Made by a program: the position numbers and the translations under genes. Positions 44,390-51,953 of a stretch of 64,000 bases of DNA are shown piece by piece. Source of the stretch: Pseudomonas guariconensis (lineage in GTDB: Bacteria > Pseudomonadota > Gammaproteobacteria > Pseudomonadales > Pseudomonadaceae); NCBI RefSeq assembly GCF_900102675.1, contig NZ_FMYX01000005.1, forward strand, positions 62,001 through 126,000, given 5' to 3'. The stretch's first letter is position 1. Every line of letters begins with the position of its first letter. The notes below the pieces were generated by a model, which was given only the letters and a program-made list of their open reading frames with translations, was not told the DNA's origin and searched no databases.

Positions 44390-45966
44390 ACATGACGTCG
44401 CACCTGCTGAGCTCGCTCGCAGCGCTGTGCTGCGCGCTTACCCTGTCGGCGCCGCTGAGTGCCGCGCCTGCCTGCCTCGAGCCGGGTGGCAGCGGCGGTA
44501 CAGGCATGATGGCGCCGGGCGGCGTCGGTGGGACAGGCGCGCCTGACAATGGAGGCGTCGGTGGGACCGGTGCGCGTCCGGGCGGTGGCGGCATCGGGGG
44601 TACCGGTGCGTCGCAGGACGAAGGTGGTGTGGGCGGCACGGGCATCGTCGGCACCATCACAGGATTCGGTTCGATCTGCGTCAATGGCGTGGAGGTTCAT
44701 TTCGACAACAAAGTGGCGCTCAGCGAGAACGGCCAGCCTGCCAGCAGTCAACGATTGGCGATCGGCCAGGTGGTGGCCGTCGAGGCCCAGCCGTCCCGTC
44801 GGGGTCTGGAAGCGCGCAGCATCGCCATACTCAATGCCTATGAAGGGCCGGTGACTGGGCTTGCATCCGGCGATACGCCGATGCGCGTCATGGGCCAACC
44901 GGTGCGGGTGGCGGCAGGTGCCCGGGTAGCGCCGGGCCTGCGCATTGGCGAGCCGGTGCGTGTCAGCGGCATGCGCAATGCGCAGGGCGAGGTGGTGGCC
45001 AGCCGCGTAGATCGAGCGCCGGGTCTGGTCCAGGTCAGTGCCATCGGTGATATCGGCAAACCGGGCGACTTGCATGGCCTGGCCTTGAATAAGGTGTTGC
45101 CACCCACGGGTGAGGTACTGGTGCGCGGCGCCTGGAACGGTCAACAACTGAATGTGGCGCAAACCCTCCGGGATCCAAGCTTCCCCTTCGCTGGACGAGT
45201 GCGTAACGCCTTGGTCGAAGGGCTGGTACGTGGACAGCAGGGTAATCGCATCGAAGTCGGTGGTTTCACAGCCAATATCGACCGCGCCACCGAGGGACGG
45301 GTCGAGACGCTTGCCATCGGTCAACGCGTCCGCGTCAGCGGTGTGTTCGACACTGGGCGCATCATTCACGCGCAGCGAGTGGAGGTGGTGCATGAACATC
45401 ACGGCGACAGTCACTGGCATGGCGTGCAGCCCCGTCAGTCTCAGGGGGGCGAGTCCGATGGGCCTCGGGAAGTCGAATCGGGAACGTCTACAGCCGTCGA
45501 ATCCGCAAAGCAAGCTGGCCGTGGCTCCAGCCATGAACAGGGGCACACCCGCGAGCGCATCGAGAGTGGCGCAGCCCGAGAAAAGGTGGAGCGCACAGAC
45601 GTATCTGAGTCGGGGGGCGTAGAGCGTCGAGAACGCATCGAAACGCGCGAATCCGGTGATCGGGTGGAAACGCGCGAGCGCATTGAGGTCTTCGAAAATG
45701 GCGTGCGTGTTGAGCGGATCGAACGGATTGAGAAGATCGAGCGTTCGGACCGGCCAGACAAGCCTGACCGCATCGAGAAGATCGAGCGCATCGAGAAAGT
45801 CGAGCGTCCTGAGAGGGTAGAGCGGCCGGACAAAGTCGAACGCCCTGAGAAGGTCGAGCGTCCGGAAAAAGTCGAGCGGCCCGAGAAGGTCGAGCGACCT
45901 GAGCGCCCTGAAAAAGTGGAACGGCCTGAGAAGCTCGAGCGCTCTGAACATTCTGGTTCTCATTAG
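44386..45966 (+). CDS. DUF5666 repeat protein with charged C-terminal repeat tail
   Basis: 526 residues. A signal peptide ends near SAAPA. Then come a GGxGGTG-repeat linker (about 30-85), three to four DUF5666-type beta-domains (first GTITGFGSICVNGVEV; last GLVRGQQGNRIEVGGFTANI) to about residue 340, an HH-rich hinge, and a tail of about 150 residues dominated by Glu, Lys, Arg and Pro with tandem EKVERP units near the end. It is predicted to be exported; the function is unknown. It is translationally coupled to the DUF6502 gene. Confidence 0.78.
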   Translation: MNMTSHLLSSLAALCCALTLSAPLSAAPACLEPGGSGGTGMMAPGGVGGTGAPDNGGVGGTGARPGGGGIGGTGASQDEGGVGGTGIVGTITGFGSICVNGVEVHFDNKVALSENGQPASSQRLAIGQVVAVEAQPSRRGLEARSIAILNAYEGPVTGLASGDTPMRVMGQPVRVAAGARVAPGLRIGEPVRVSGMRNAQGEVVASRVDRAPGLVQVSAIGDIGKPGDLHGLALNKVLPPTGEVLVRGAWNGQQLNVAQTLRDPSFPFAGRVRNALVEGLVRGQQGNRIEVGGFTANIDRATEGRVETLAIGQRVRVSGVFDTGRIIHAQRVEVVHEHHGDSHWHGVQPRQSQGGESDGPREVESGTSTAVESAKQAGRGSSHEQGHTRERIESGAAREKVERTDVSESGGVERRERIETRESGDRVETRERIEVFENGVRVERIERIEKIERSDRPDKPDRIEKIERIEKVERPERVERPDKVERPEKVERPEKVERPEKVERPERPEKVERPEKLERSEHSGSH

Positions 45967-46057
45967 GCTCGGTTTCCCTGCGCCCGGCTATGCTTCAAAG
46001 CATCCAGACCAGGCTGTACCGCACCTGATGTAATGTCCTGATCGCAACGAGGTAGGC

Positions 46058-46810
46058 ATGATTTCGATGCGTGGGTTGTTTCCCTGCCTGATGGCCCTGG
46101 CCTGGCCAGCCCTGGCTGATGAAGTGACCTTGTCTACGGGGATGGATTACTCGCGGGGGGACTACGGCACGGCGGCCACCAGCGAGACCTGGTATGTCCC
46201 GGTCATTGGCAAGTACGAAACCGGTCCGATGATCTACAAGTTGACCATTCCCTATCTACGCATCACCAATCCTGCGGTAGGGCCGGGTGGTGAACCGCTG
46301 GCGGGTGACGACTGTGGCCGCGTCGAGAGCGGGCTCGGCGATACGGTGGCCAGTGCCGATTACGCACTGCTCGATGGCCGCGACGGCGGTAATCTGCTTG
46401 TGGATCTGGTTGGAAAGATAAAGCTGCCTACCGCCGATGAAGACCATTGCCTGGGCACCGGCAAGACCGATTATTCAGCCCAGGTGGATCTGGTTCGGGC
46501 ATTCGGTGCGGTGAATGGCTTCGCCACATTGGGTTGGAAGAAGTTCGGCGATCCGGCCGACTCGGATTTCCATGATCCGGTTTTCACTTCCATCGGCCTG
46601 CTCAGCCGGATCGCAACAGCCACATCGATAGGGGCGGTGTACGACTGGCGACAGAAAGTGTCATCAGACGGCGATGAGATCCAGGAACTCACCCTGTTTC
46701 TGACCCAAAAACTCAGCGAGGGTTGGAAGGTCCAGCTGTATGCGCTGAAAGGCTTTTCCGACGCGAGCCCTGATTCAGGCGGCGGGCTGCTGCTCAACCA
46801 TTCGTTTTGA
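46058..46810 (+). CDS. Predicted outer-membrane beta-barrel protein
   Basis: 250 residues. A short signal peptide (MRGLFPCLMALAWPALA, start at codon 1 or 4) is followed by alternating hydrophobic/polar strands, for example YKLTIPYLRITNP, SADYALLDGRDGGNLLVDLV and WKVQLYALKGFSD, and a C-terminal LLLNHSF ending in Phe, the usual BAM recognition residue. It has two Cys that could form a disulfide (DDCGR, DHCLG). It resembles MetA-type/DUF-class small barrels. It lies 91 bp after the DUF5666 gene on the same strand and ends at a terminator. Confidence 0.72.
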   Translation: MISMRGLFPCLMALAWPALADEVTLSTGMDYSRGDYGTAATSETWYVPVIGKYETGPMIYKLTIPYLRITNPAVGPGGEPLAGDDCGRVESGLGDTVASADYALLDGRDGGNLLVDLVGKIKLPTADEDHCLGTGKTDYSAQVDLVRAFGAVNGFATLGWKKFGDPADSDFHDPVFTSIGLLSRIATATSIGAVYDWRQKVSSDGDEIQELTLFLTQKLSEGWKVQLYALKGFSDASPDSGGGLLLNHSF

Positions 46811-46844
46811 CCCCGCACCGGTGCGATTGCCTCAGAGCTGCCTG

Positions 46845-46873
46845 CCGCCTGGCCCGCGAAACCAGGCGGTTTT
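46845..46873 (+). terminator. Terminator closing the envelope locus
   Basis: An 8-bp stem CCGCCTGG / CCAGGCGG (46845-46852, 46862-46869) is followed by TTTT, 35 bp past the barrel gene stop. Confidence 0.75.
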
Positions 46874-46884
46874 GGCATCAGGTG

Positions 46885-47061
46885 TTACTGCAGGGTAGGG
46901 GTGTCCGGTATCTCGCGCAGTGTCGCCTCTATGCCGGCGATGGTTCTGGCGAGCTTGTCGGCTTCCTGGTCGCGGCCTTGGGATTTGAGCAGGTCACGCT
47001 GTTGACGCAGGTTGAGAAGCGTCTTCTGCAGGGCCAGGGCGGAGGTTCGATAGGGGTCCAT
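46885..47061 (-). CDS. Small hypothetical helical protein
   Basis: 58 residues from ATG 47061 (MDPYRTSALALQKTLLNL), preceded by GAGAG; an alternative ATG at 47076 adds MHESD. The protein is a single predicted amphipathic coiled coil, LNLRQQRDLLKSQGRDQEAD, with an acidic/proline end. I do not recognise a family. It converges with the barrel gene. Confidence 0.55.
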   Translation of the reverse strand: MDPYRTSALALQKTLLNLRQQRDLLKSQGRDQEADKLARTIAGIEATLREIPDTPTLQ

Positions 47062-47576
47062 GTCGCTCTCGTGCATTCCATGCTGGGGTAGGAGGCCGCG
47101 ACCGTATCAGCTCGTTCAAACAGGTGAAACTGATGTTTCATACAGCAGCGGCCAAGCTCGTAGTCTGGAAGCTACTAGCACATAGGAACCCTCCTACAGG
47201 AAAGGTGGTAGGAGTGTTTCAGGTGATGTACCGCCTACGGCCTAGCACTCAATGTTCATGGGGGTTGCACGGGCTCCAGTCCGCTCAGTGTCGCGCTCAG
47301 GCGCGCATGGCCAGTGTCGATCCACTGAAAAGTTATGTTGCAAATGGGGCTCGAAATCACGCGCCGCGCACGGCCTGTCGCTCCAGAGATCGCGTGGCCA
47401 CGGCTGCCGTCGATCCCGGTTCTGAGCGCTGGACGCAGAGCAGGTGAAAGCCTGCCGCGCTGGGTAGCTGCTTCATTGGGCAGAACTTACGGGTGAATGC
47501 TGGCATTCCTCATTCGGTGTGCGCACAGACTTGCGCTAGCATGTCGTTCCGTTTTTGTATTTCGGATATTGCCCCC
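47062..47576. other. Gene-free stretch with a hairpin
   Basis: About 515 bp with no ORF I can support. It contains a small dyad CTCCTAC / GTAGGAG (47191-47197 and 47208-47214). The stretch 47270-47460 is GC-rich and could be a decayed gene, but no reading frame is recognisable. Confidence 0.4.
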
Positions 47577-48068
47577 ATGAGTACCCCGCATTTGCGCCAG
47601 GCCACGTCCAAGGATGTGGATCGTTGCTATCAGATCGAGATCAGCGCCTACGAAGGTGACGAGGCCGCCACCCGCGAGAAGATCGCCACGCGCATCGCTC
47701 AGTACCCGGAAGGGTTCCTGGTGCTGGAACTCGAGGGGGTGGTGATCGGGTTCATCAACAGTGGTTGTGCCTTTGACGTGGTGATGTCCGACGAGTCCTT
47801 CAAGGAATTGGTCGGCCATGACGCCCAGGCGCCGAACGTAGTGATCATGTCGGTAGTGGTCGATTCTGCCTTTCAGGGGCGAGGGTTCGCTGGCCTGCTC
47901 ATGAGCCATTTCGTCGATCAGATGCGTCAGCGCGGCAAGGCCACCATCCACTTGATGTGCAAGGACCGCCACGTGGGGCTGTACGAAAAAATGGGCTACC
48001 GCTATGTGCAGCCTTCGGCCTCCGACCATGGCGGGATGGCTTGGCACGAGATGGTCATGGCTTTGTGA
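47577..48068 (+). CDS. GNAT family N-acetyltransferase (AANAT-like)
   Basis: 163 residues from ATG 47577 (MSTPHLRQATSKDVDRCYQI). The acetyl-CoA loop is seen in VVVDSAFQGRGFAGLLM (Q-x-x-G-x-G-x-A variant) and the C-terminal ending is HVGLYEKMGYRYVQPSASDH. The pattern ISAYEGDEAATREKI near the N-terminus recalls the arylalkylamine N-acetyltransferase-like group. The substrate is unknown. It is a single gene. Confidence 0.87.
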   Translation: MSTPHLRQATSKDVDRCYQIEISAYEGDEAATREKIATRIAQYPEGFLVLELEGVVIGFINSGCAFDVVMSDESFKELVGHDAQAPNVVIMSVVVDSAFQGRGFAGLLMSHFVDQMRQRGKATIHLMCKDRHVGLYEKMGYRYVQPSASDHGGMAWHEMVMAL

Positions 48069-48266
48069 CGTTTGCTCTGCGACTGGGTCTGCGGCCCCAT
48101 CTGATATGCTTTTTTTCCATGAACCTGAATCTGTAACCGTATCAGCCTGCATCAGACAATACCCATCAAGCCCAGCCTTCCGAACCGGCGTGCGCTGGGC
48201 AAGCTGCGCTGCTCTGCAACAGCACCGGCCAGCCTCGCCGTTTCGCCATTACCTATAGAGGTTCCG

Positions 48267-48350
48267 ATGGGCAAGCTCGCACTTTTCCTGGGTGGATTCC
48301 TGTTGCTGACAATCCTGGTCGGCCTGTTAGGCACCATTCCGCCAAGCTGA
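48267..48350 (+). CDS. 27-residue single-span membrane protein
   Basis: The ORF reads MGKLALFLGGFLLLTILVGL and ends LGTIPPS. AGAGG stands 6 nt before the ATG, one hydrophobic helix fills most of the protein, and a terminator hairpin begins 14 bp past the stop. The preceding 200 bp holds a leader dyad GCCCAGC / GCTGGGC (48170-48176, 48194-48200). This structure (RBS, one TM helix, terminator) is typical of real small membrane proteins, though comparative data are lacking. Confidence 0.6.
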   Translation: MGKLALFLGGFLLLTILVGLLGTIPPS

Positions 48351-48363
48351 TACGTTCGTGCCG

Positions 48364-48388
48364 GCCCGCCGCCTCAATAGGCGGGCTT
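48364..48388 (+). terminator. Terminator after the 27-residue gene
   Basis: A perfect 7-bp GC stem GCCCGCC / GGCGGGC with a 9-nt loop is followed by TTGTTCTCTT. Confidence 0.7.
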
Positions 48389-48507
48389 GTTCTCTTGGGC
48401 ATGGCCCGCTTCCAGACGCTGCAGGGCGATGCCCTGCGGCGTTGTCGTGCGTACGATAAGTCATTCTCGGCGTTGAGAAATCTGTCCACAAAAAACGTGG
48501 GTAGGTC

Positions 48508-48516
48508 TGTGGATAA
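48508..48516. promoter_or_regulatory. Consensus DnaA box (isolated)
   Basis: TGTGGATAA, the reverse complement of TTATCCACA, is a perfect DnaA box; TGTCCACAA at 48484-48492 is a weaker relative 15 bp away. They lie in the 264-bp gap between the small membrane protein gene and the LysR gene. A dyad CTGTTAAATTGAACAG (48546-48561) lies nearby. DnaA binding here is a guess from sequence. Confidence 0.35.
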
Positions 48517-48614
48517 ATCGCTGCAACCCAAGCCGGCGGCGGGCTCTGTTAAATTGAACAGAATTTGAGCAGCGCTGTCGGTAAGGGGCTATGCGCATGC
48601 GTACGCTCACTGAC

Positions 48615-49520
48615 CTAGTGCTGAGGATAGGCGCGGCGCACCCATTGCAATAGCTCGCGCACCCGCACGGGCAGTTCCCCTGCGGGATACAGCGCATGCA
48701 TCTGCGGATCCTGGCCGCTGCTCGAAGTCAGGCGGTAGTCGGTGCAGACGCGAACCAGGCGCCCGGCATGCACCATTGGCTCGGCCACCCAATCAGCCAG
48801 GCGGGCGATTCCCGCACCGGCTAACGCGCTTTGCAGGATCGCCCCCCCAGCACTCAGACGCAGCCGCGGATGTGGGCGCAGGCTGCTGATCTGCCCATCG
48901 CGATAGAAGTGCCAGGCCTTGAGCACGCGCGGCGCGGTATGCAGGATCAGGGCGTGCCCATGCAATGCCTCAGGATGTTCGGGCATGCCGTGGCGGGCCA
49001 GGTAATCGGGGCTGGCGTACAGGTAGCGCCGATAGGACCAAAGGGGATAACCGATCAGCTCGCTGGACTGCGGAAAGGCGCCCCGGATGACGAAGTCGAA
49101 CTTGCCCTGCAGCGGATCGAGGGCCTGGTCGCTGAACTGCACGTCCAGGGTGACCTGCGGATATTGCTGGGAGAATGAAGCGAGCACCGCGGGCAATAGC
49201 TGTTGGCCGAGCAGCTCGGGCGCGGCGAAGCGAATCCAGCCTTGGGATGAGCCGCTCAGCGCCGCCAGCTCGTCGACGGCATCCCGTTGCACATCCAGCA
49301 AGCGCTCGGCATGGGGTAGCAGGCGTTCACCGGCCTCGGTGAGGGTCACGGTACTGGCGCTACGATTGAGCAGCTTGGCCCCGGCATTGTCTTCCAGCGC
49401 CTGCACGGCGCGGGTGACGGCGCTTGGCGAGCGCCCCAGGGCACGGGCGGCGGCAACGAAGCTGCGCTTGTGGGCGACGGTGACGAAGGCCTGGATTTCT
49501 CGCAACATGTCCAATGCCAT
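48615..49520 (-). CDS. LysR-family transcriptional regulator
   Basis: 301 residues from ATG 49520 with AGGAG 5 nt upstream. The HTH covers FVTVAHKRSFVAAARALGR and SAVTRAVQALEDN; a LysR substrate domain follows (GWIRFAAPELLGQQLLPAVL). It is divergent from the TauE/SafE permease gene with 99 bp between the starts, so it likely controls that gene. The effector is unknown. Confidence 0.9.
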   Translation of the reverse strand: MALDMLREIQAFVTVAHKRSFVAAARALGRSPSAVTRAVQALEDNAGAKLLNRSASTVTLTEAGERLLPHAERLLDVQRDAVDELAALSGSSQGWIRFAAPELLGQQLLPAVLASFSQQYPQVTLDVQFSDQALDPLQGKFDFVIRGAFPQSSELIGYPLWSYRRYLYASPDYLARHGMPEHPEALHGHALILHTAPRVLKAWHFYRDGQISSLRPHPRLRLSAGGAILQSALAGAGIARLADWVAEPMVHAGRLVRVCTDYRLTSSSGQDPQMHALYPAGELPVRVRELLQWVRRAYPQH

Positions 49521-49619
49521 GGACGCTCCTGATTGCAGTTTTCGCAACGTCGCATTTCAACATAAGCGCCACCATTTGGTTAGCCTTGGGGCTCTGCTTT
49601 TCGTTCCGGAACCTGCCCC

Positions 49620-50381
49620 ATGATGGATATCGCGCTGCTTTCGTTGTTCGCCTTCGCCGCCGGGCTGATCGATGCCGCTGTTGGCGGTGGCGGGTTGATC
49701 CAGATTCCGGCGCTGTTCAACGTACTGCCGAACGCGCAACCGGCCGCGCTGCTGGGCAGCAACAAACTGGCCTCGGTCTGTGGCACCTCGTTCGCGGCTC
49801 GTTCGTTCCTGCGCAAGGTGCATCTGGACTGGGGCCTGATCGTGCCAGCCGCTGCCAGTGCCTTCGTCATGTCGTTCGCCGGCGCCGCCACGGTTTCGCT
49901 GGTGCCACCCAGCGTGATGCGCCCGGCGGTGCTGGTGCTGATCGTGCTGATGGCCATCTACACCTTCTGCAAGAAGGACTTCGGCACCCTGCACAAACCC
50001 GCCCGGATCGGTCGCAAGGAGCAGTGCCTGGCGGTGCTGATCGGTGGCGCGATCGGCTTCTACGATGGTCTGTTCGGGCCGGGCACCGGAAGCTTTCTGA
50101 TCTTCCTGTTCATTCGCTTCTTCGCCTTGGATTTTCTCCATGCCTCGGCGTCAGCCAAGCTTGTGAACATCGCCACCAACCTGGCCGCACTGGTGTTTTT
50201 CATCCCATCTGGAAATGTACTTTGGGCCATCGCATTGCCGATGGCGGCCTTCAACATTCTGGGGGCGCTGACGGGCACTTGGCTTGCGGTGCGCAAGGGG
50301 GCGGGGTTCGTTCGCGGACTGTTCCTGGTGCTGTTGTGCGTGCTGATTGCCAAGTTGTCCTGGGACTTGCTGGCGGTTTGA
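49620..50381 (+). CDS. TauE/SafE (TSUP) family membrane permease
   Basis: 253 residues, about eight membrane segments. The duplicated signatures are AAGLIDAAVGGGGLIQIPAL with GSNKLASVCGTS, and GFYDGLFGPGTGSFLIF. It is a paralogue of the protein at 3649 with the same layout but clearly different sequence. Divergence from a LysR gene suggests inducible export of a sulfonate- or carboxylate-type anion. It ends 1 bp before the convergent diguanylate cyclase gene. Confidence 0.9.
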   Translation: MMDIALLSLFAFAAGLIDAAVGGGGLIQIPALFNVLPNAQPAALLGSNKLASVCGTSFAARSFLRKVHLDWGLIVPAAASAFVMSFAGAATVSLVPPSVMRPAVLVLIVLMAIYTFCKKDFGTLHKPARIGRKEQCLAVLIGGAIGFYDGLFGPGTGSFLIFLFIRFFALDFLHASASAKLVNIATNLAALVFFIPSGNVLWAIALPMAAFNILGALTGTWLAVRKGAGFVRGLFLVLLCVLIAKLSWDLLAV

Positions 50382-50382
50382 G

Positions 50383-51792
50383 TCAGACGACCTGGCGCTG
50401 CGCCTCGGCCTGTACGATGCGATTGCGGCCCGCAGCCTTGGCACGGTAGAGCGCCTGGTCAGCCTGTGCCAGCAAGCTGTCGAGGTTGGGCGCCAACTGC
50501 TGGGCGCGGCAACCCGCCAGGCCGATGCTGACGGTGATCTGCAGGCGGCGGTCGAGCACCACCACGCGCAAGTCCTGCACGGCGCGACGCAGACGCTCGG
50601 CAGTGAATGTGGCCTGCTCCGGCGCAAGCCCTGCAACGATGATCACGAACTCTTCGCCCCCGAGGCGGGCGAACAGCTCGCCTTCGTGCAATTGGTCCTG
50701 AATGGTATGGGAGAACTGACGCAGCACCTGGTCGCCTACGGCATGGCCGTATTGGTCGTTGATGTTCTTGAAGTGATCGATATCTAGCATCATCAAGGTC
50801 AGGGGCATCGCTTGGGCATGCTGCTGACGGCTCTCGAGCAGGGCGTTGGCACGACGGGTGAAGGCGCTGCGGGTCAGGGCGCCGGTGAGATGGTCGATGG
50901 TGGCTTGGTGCGCCAGGCGTGCCAGCAGACTGCGGTTGGCATTGCTGACGCAGGCCACCACCAGCGGACCGAGCACGAGCATGGCGATGCCCAGGCGCGC
51001 CGACATCAGTGTGTTCACCCCAGGCATGCTCTGCGGGAGACTGAAATGCATGAGGCTCAGCGCCACGGCGACGATCAGCGTAGTGCCGGTGGTGAAGGTC
51101 AGCAGCGACACCATGAATGACGAGTATGTCCAGGCGCACCACAACAAGGCGGCGATGGGGAAGGCGATGGCGCCTGGCCCGCCGAAAGCGATGCTCAGTG
51201 CCAGGGAGCCTAGCAGGATCAGCAGCGGCATCAGACGAATCGCCTGGCCACCGCCTCGAGTCAAGGAGCGTAGGTTCGGTGCGGTGAGTAGCATCGGCAA
51301 CACCAGCACATTGGTCGAGAACTGTTCGCTGAACCAGGCCAGCCAAGTGGCCTTGAGCGATTCCTGGAACCAAGGAGCGGCCACTACACACGCCATGCTC
51401 GCCGCGACGACGGCTCCGGCGGCGCTGGCGCCGAATACACGCAGCACGCCTTCCGGCGTGCGCATGCGGCGATGCACCCGCGGCAAATGCGACAACACCC
51501 GCCAGAGGGTGATGATCACCCCCAGATTGCATAGGTTGAACCACAACGCAGGCTTCCAGGCGCTGCCGGTGGCGAGGTCGGCGGTGACCATGGCCAGCCA
51601 GACCAGGCCGAACCCTGCGAAGGTGGCCTGCCGTGGATAGCGCAGCAGCACGCCGGCAAGCACCGCATTGACGGGCCAGAACAGCGACAGGGATTCGATC
51701 GGTCGGGCCAGGATACCGCCCAGCGTCAGGGCGAGGGACAAGCCGAACAAGGCAAGAAGAGGAAGCAGGCGCGACGGGGCTGGGAACACCAT
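50383..51792 (-). CDS. MASE1-type membrane diguanylate cyclase (GGEEF)
   Basis: 469 residues. The first about 290 residues hold eight or so hydrophobic segments, a MASE1-like sensor (PIESLSLFWPVNAVLAGVLL). The C-terminal GGDEF domain begins ATIDHLTGALTRSAF and has the active-site variant LGGEEFVII, which is compatible with activity. The RxxD inhibitory site normally five residues before GGDEF is absent (EGELFARLGGEEF), so product inhibition is probably missing. It makes c-di-GMP at the membrane in response to an unknown signal. Confidence 0.88.
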   Translation of the reverse strand: MVFPAPSRLLPLLALFGLSLALTLGGILARPIESLSLFWPVNAVLAGVLLRYPRQATFAGFGLVWLAMVTADLATGSAWKPALWFNLCNLGVIITLWRVLSHLPRVHRRMRTPEGVLRVFGASAAGAVVAASMACVVAAPWFQESLKATWLAWFSEQFSTNVLVLPMLLTAPNLRSLTRGGGQAIRLMPLLILLGSLALSIAFGGPGAIAFPIAALLWCAWTYSSFMVSLLTFTTGTTLIVAVALSLMHFSLPQSMPGVNTLMSARLGIAMLVLGPLVVACVSNANRSLLARLAHQATIDHLTGALTRSAFTRRANALLESRQQHAQAMPLTLMMLDIDHFKNINDQYGHAVGDQVLRQFSHTIQDQLHEGELFARLGGEEFVIIVAGLAPEQATFTAERLRRAVQDLRVVVLDRRLQITVSIGLAGCRAQQLAPNLDSLLAQADQALYRAKAAGRNRIVQAEAQRQVV

Positions 51793-51953
51793 GGGCTCGA
51801 CCGGCTAGCGGAGACGGAATCCAGGAAAACGCCTGTAAGCACCTGGGGTAATGAGGCGTCAGTGTGTTTCCTGAATGGAGGGATGTCAATTAGCTGGTGT
51901 CTGGGCGGCTTTCTATGTGGTAGCGGCCATTTTCGTCGACTTATTGACGCCGG

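Noticed and set aside
45700..45960. Regular short repeats suggesting a CRISPR array
   Set aside because: The units are 15-18-bp in-frame coding repeats (EKVERP) without unique spacers, inside a long coupled ORF.
44332..45963. 543-codon open frame on the minus strand opposite the DUF5666 gene
   Set aside because: Low-complexity mirror of a repeat-rich high-GC gene; no ribosome binding site or family likeness, while the plus strand has a signal peptide and coupled start.
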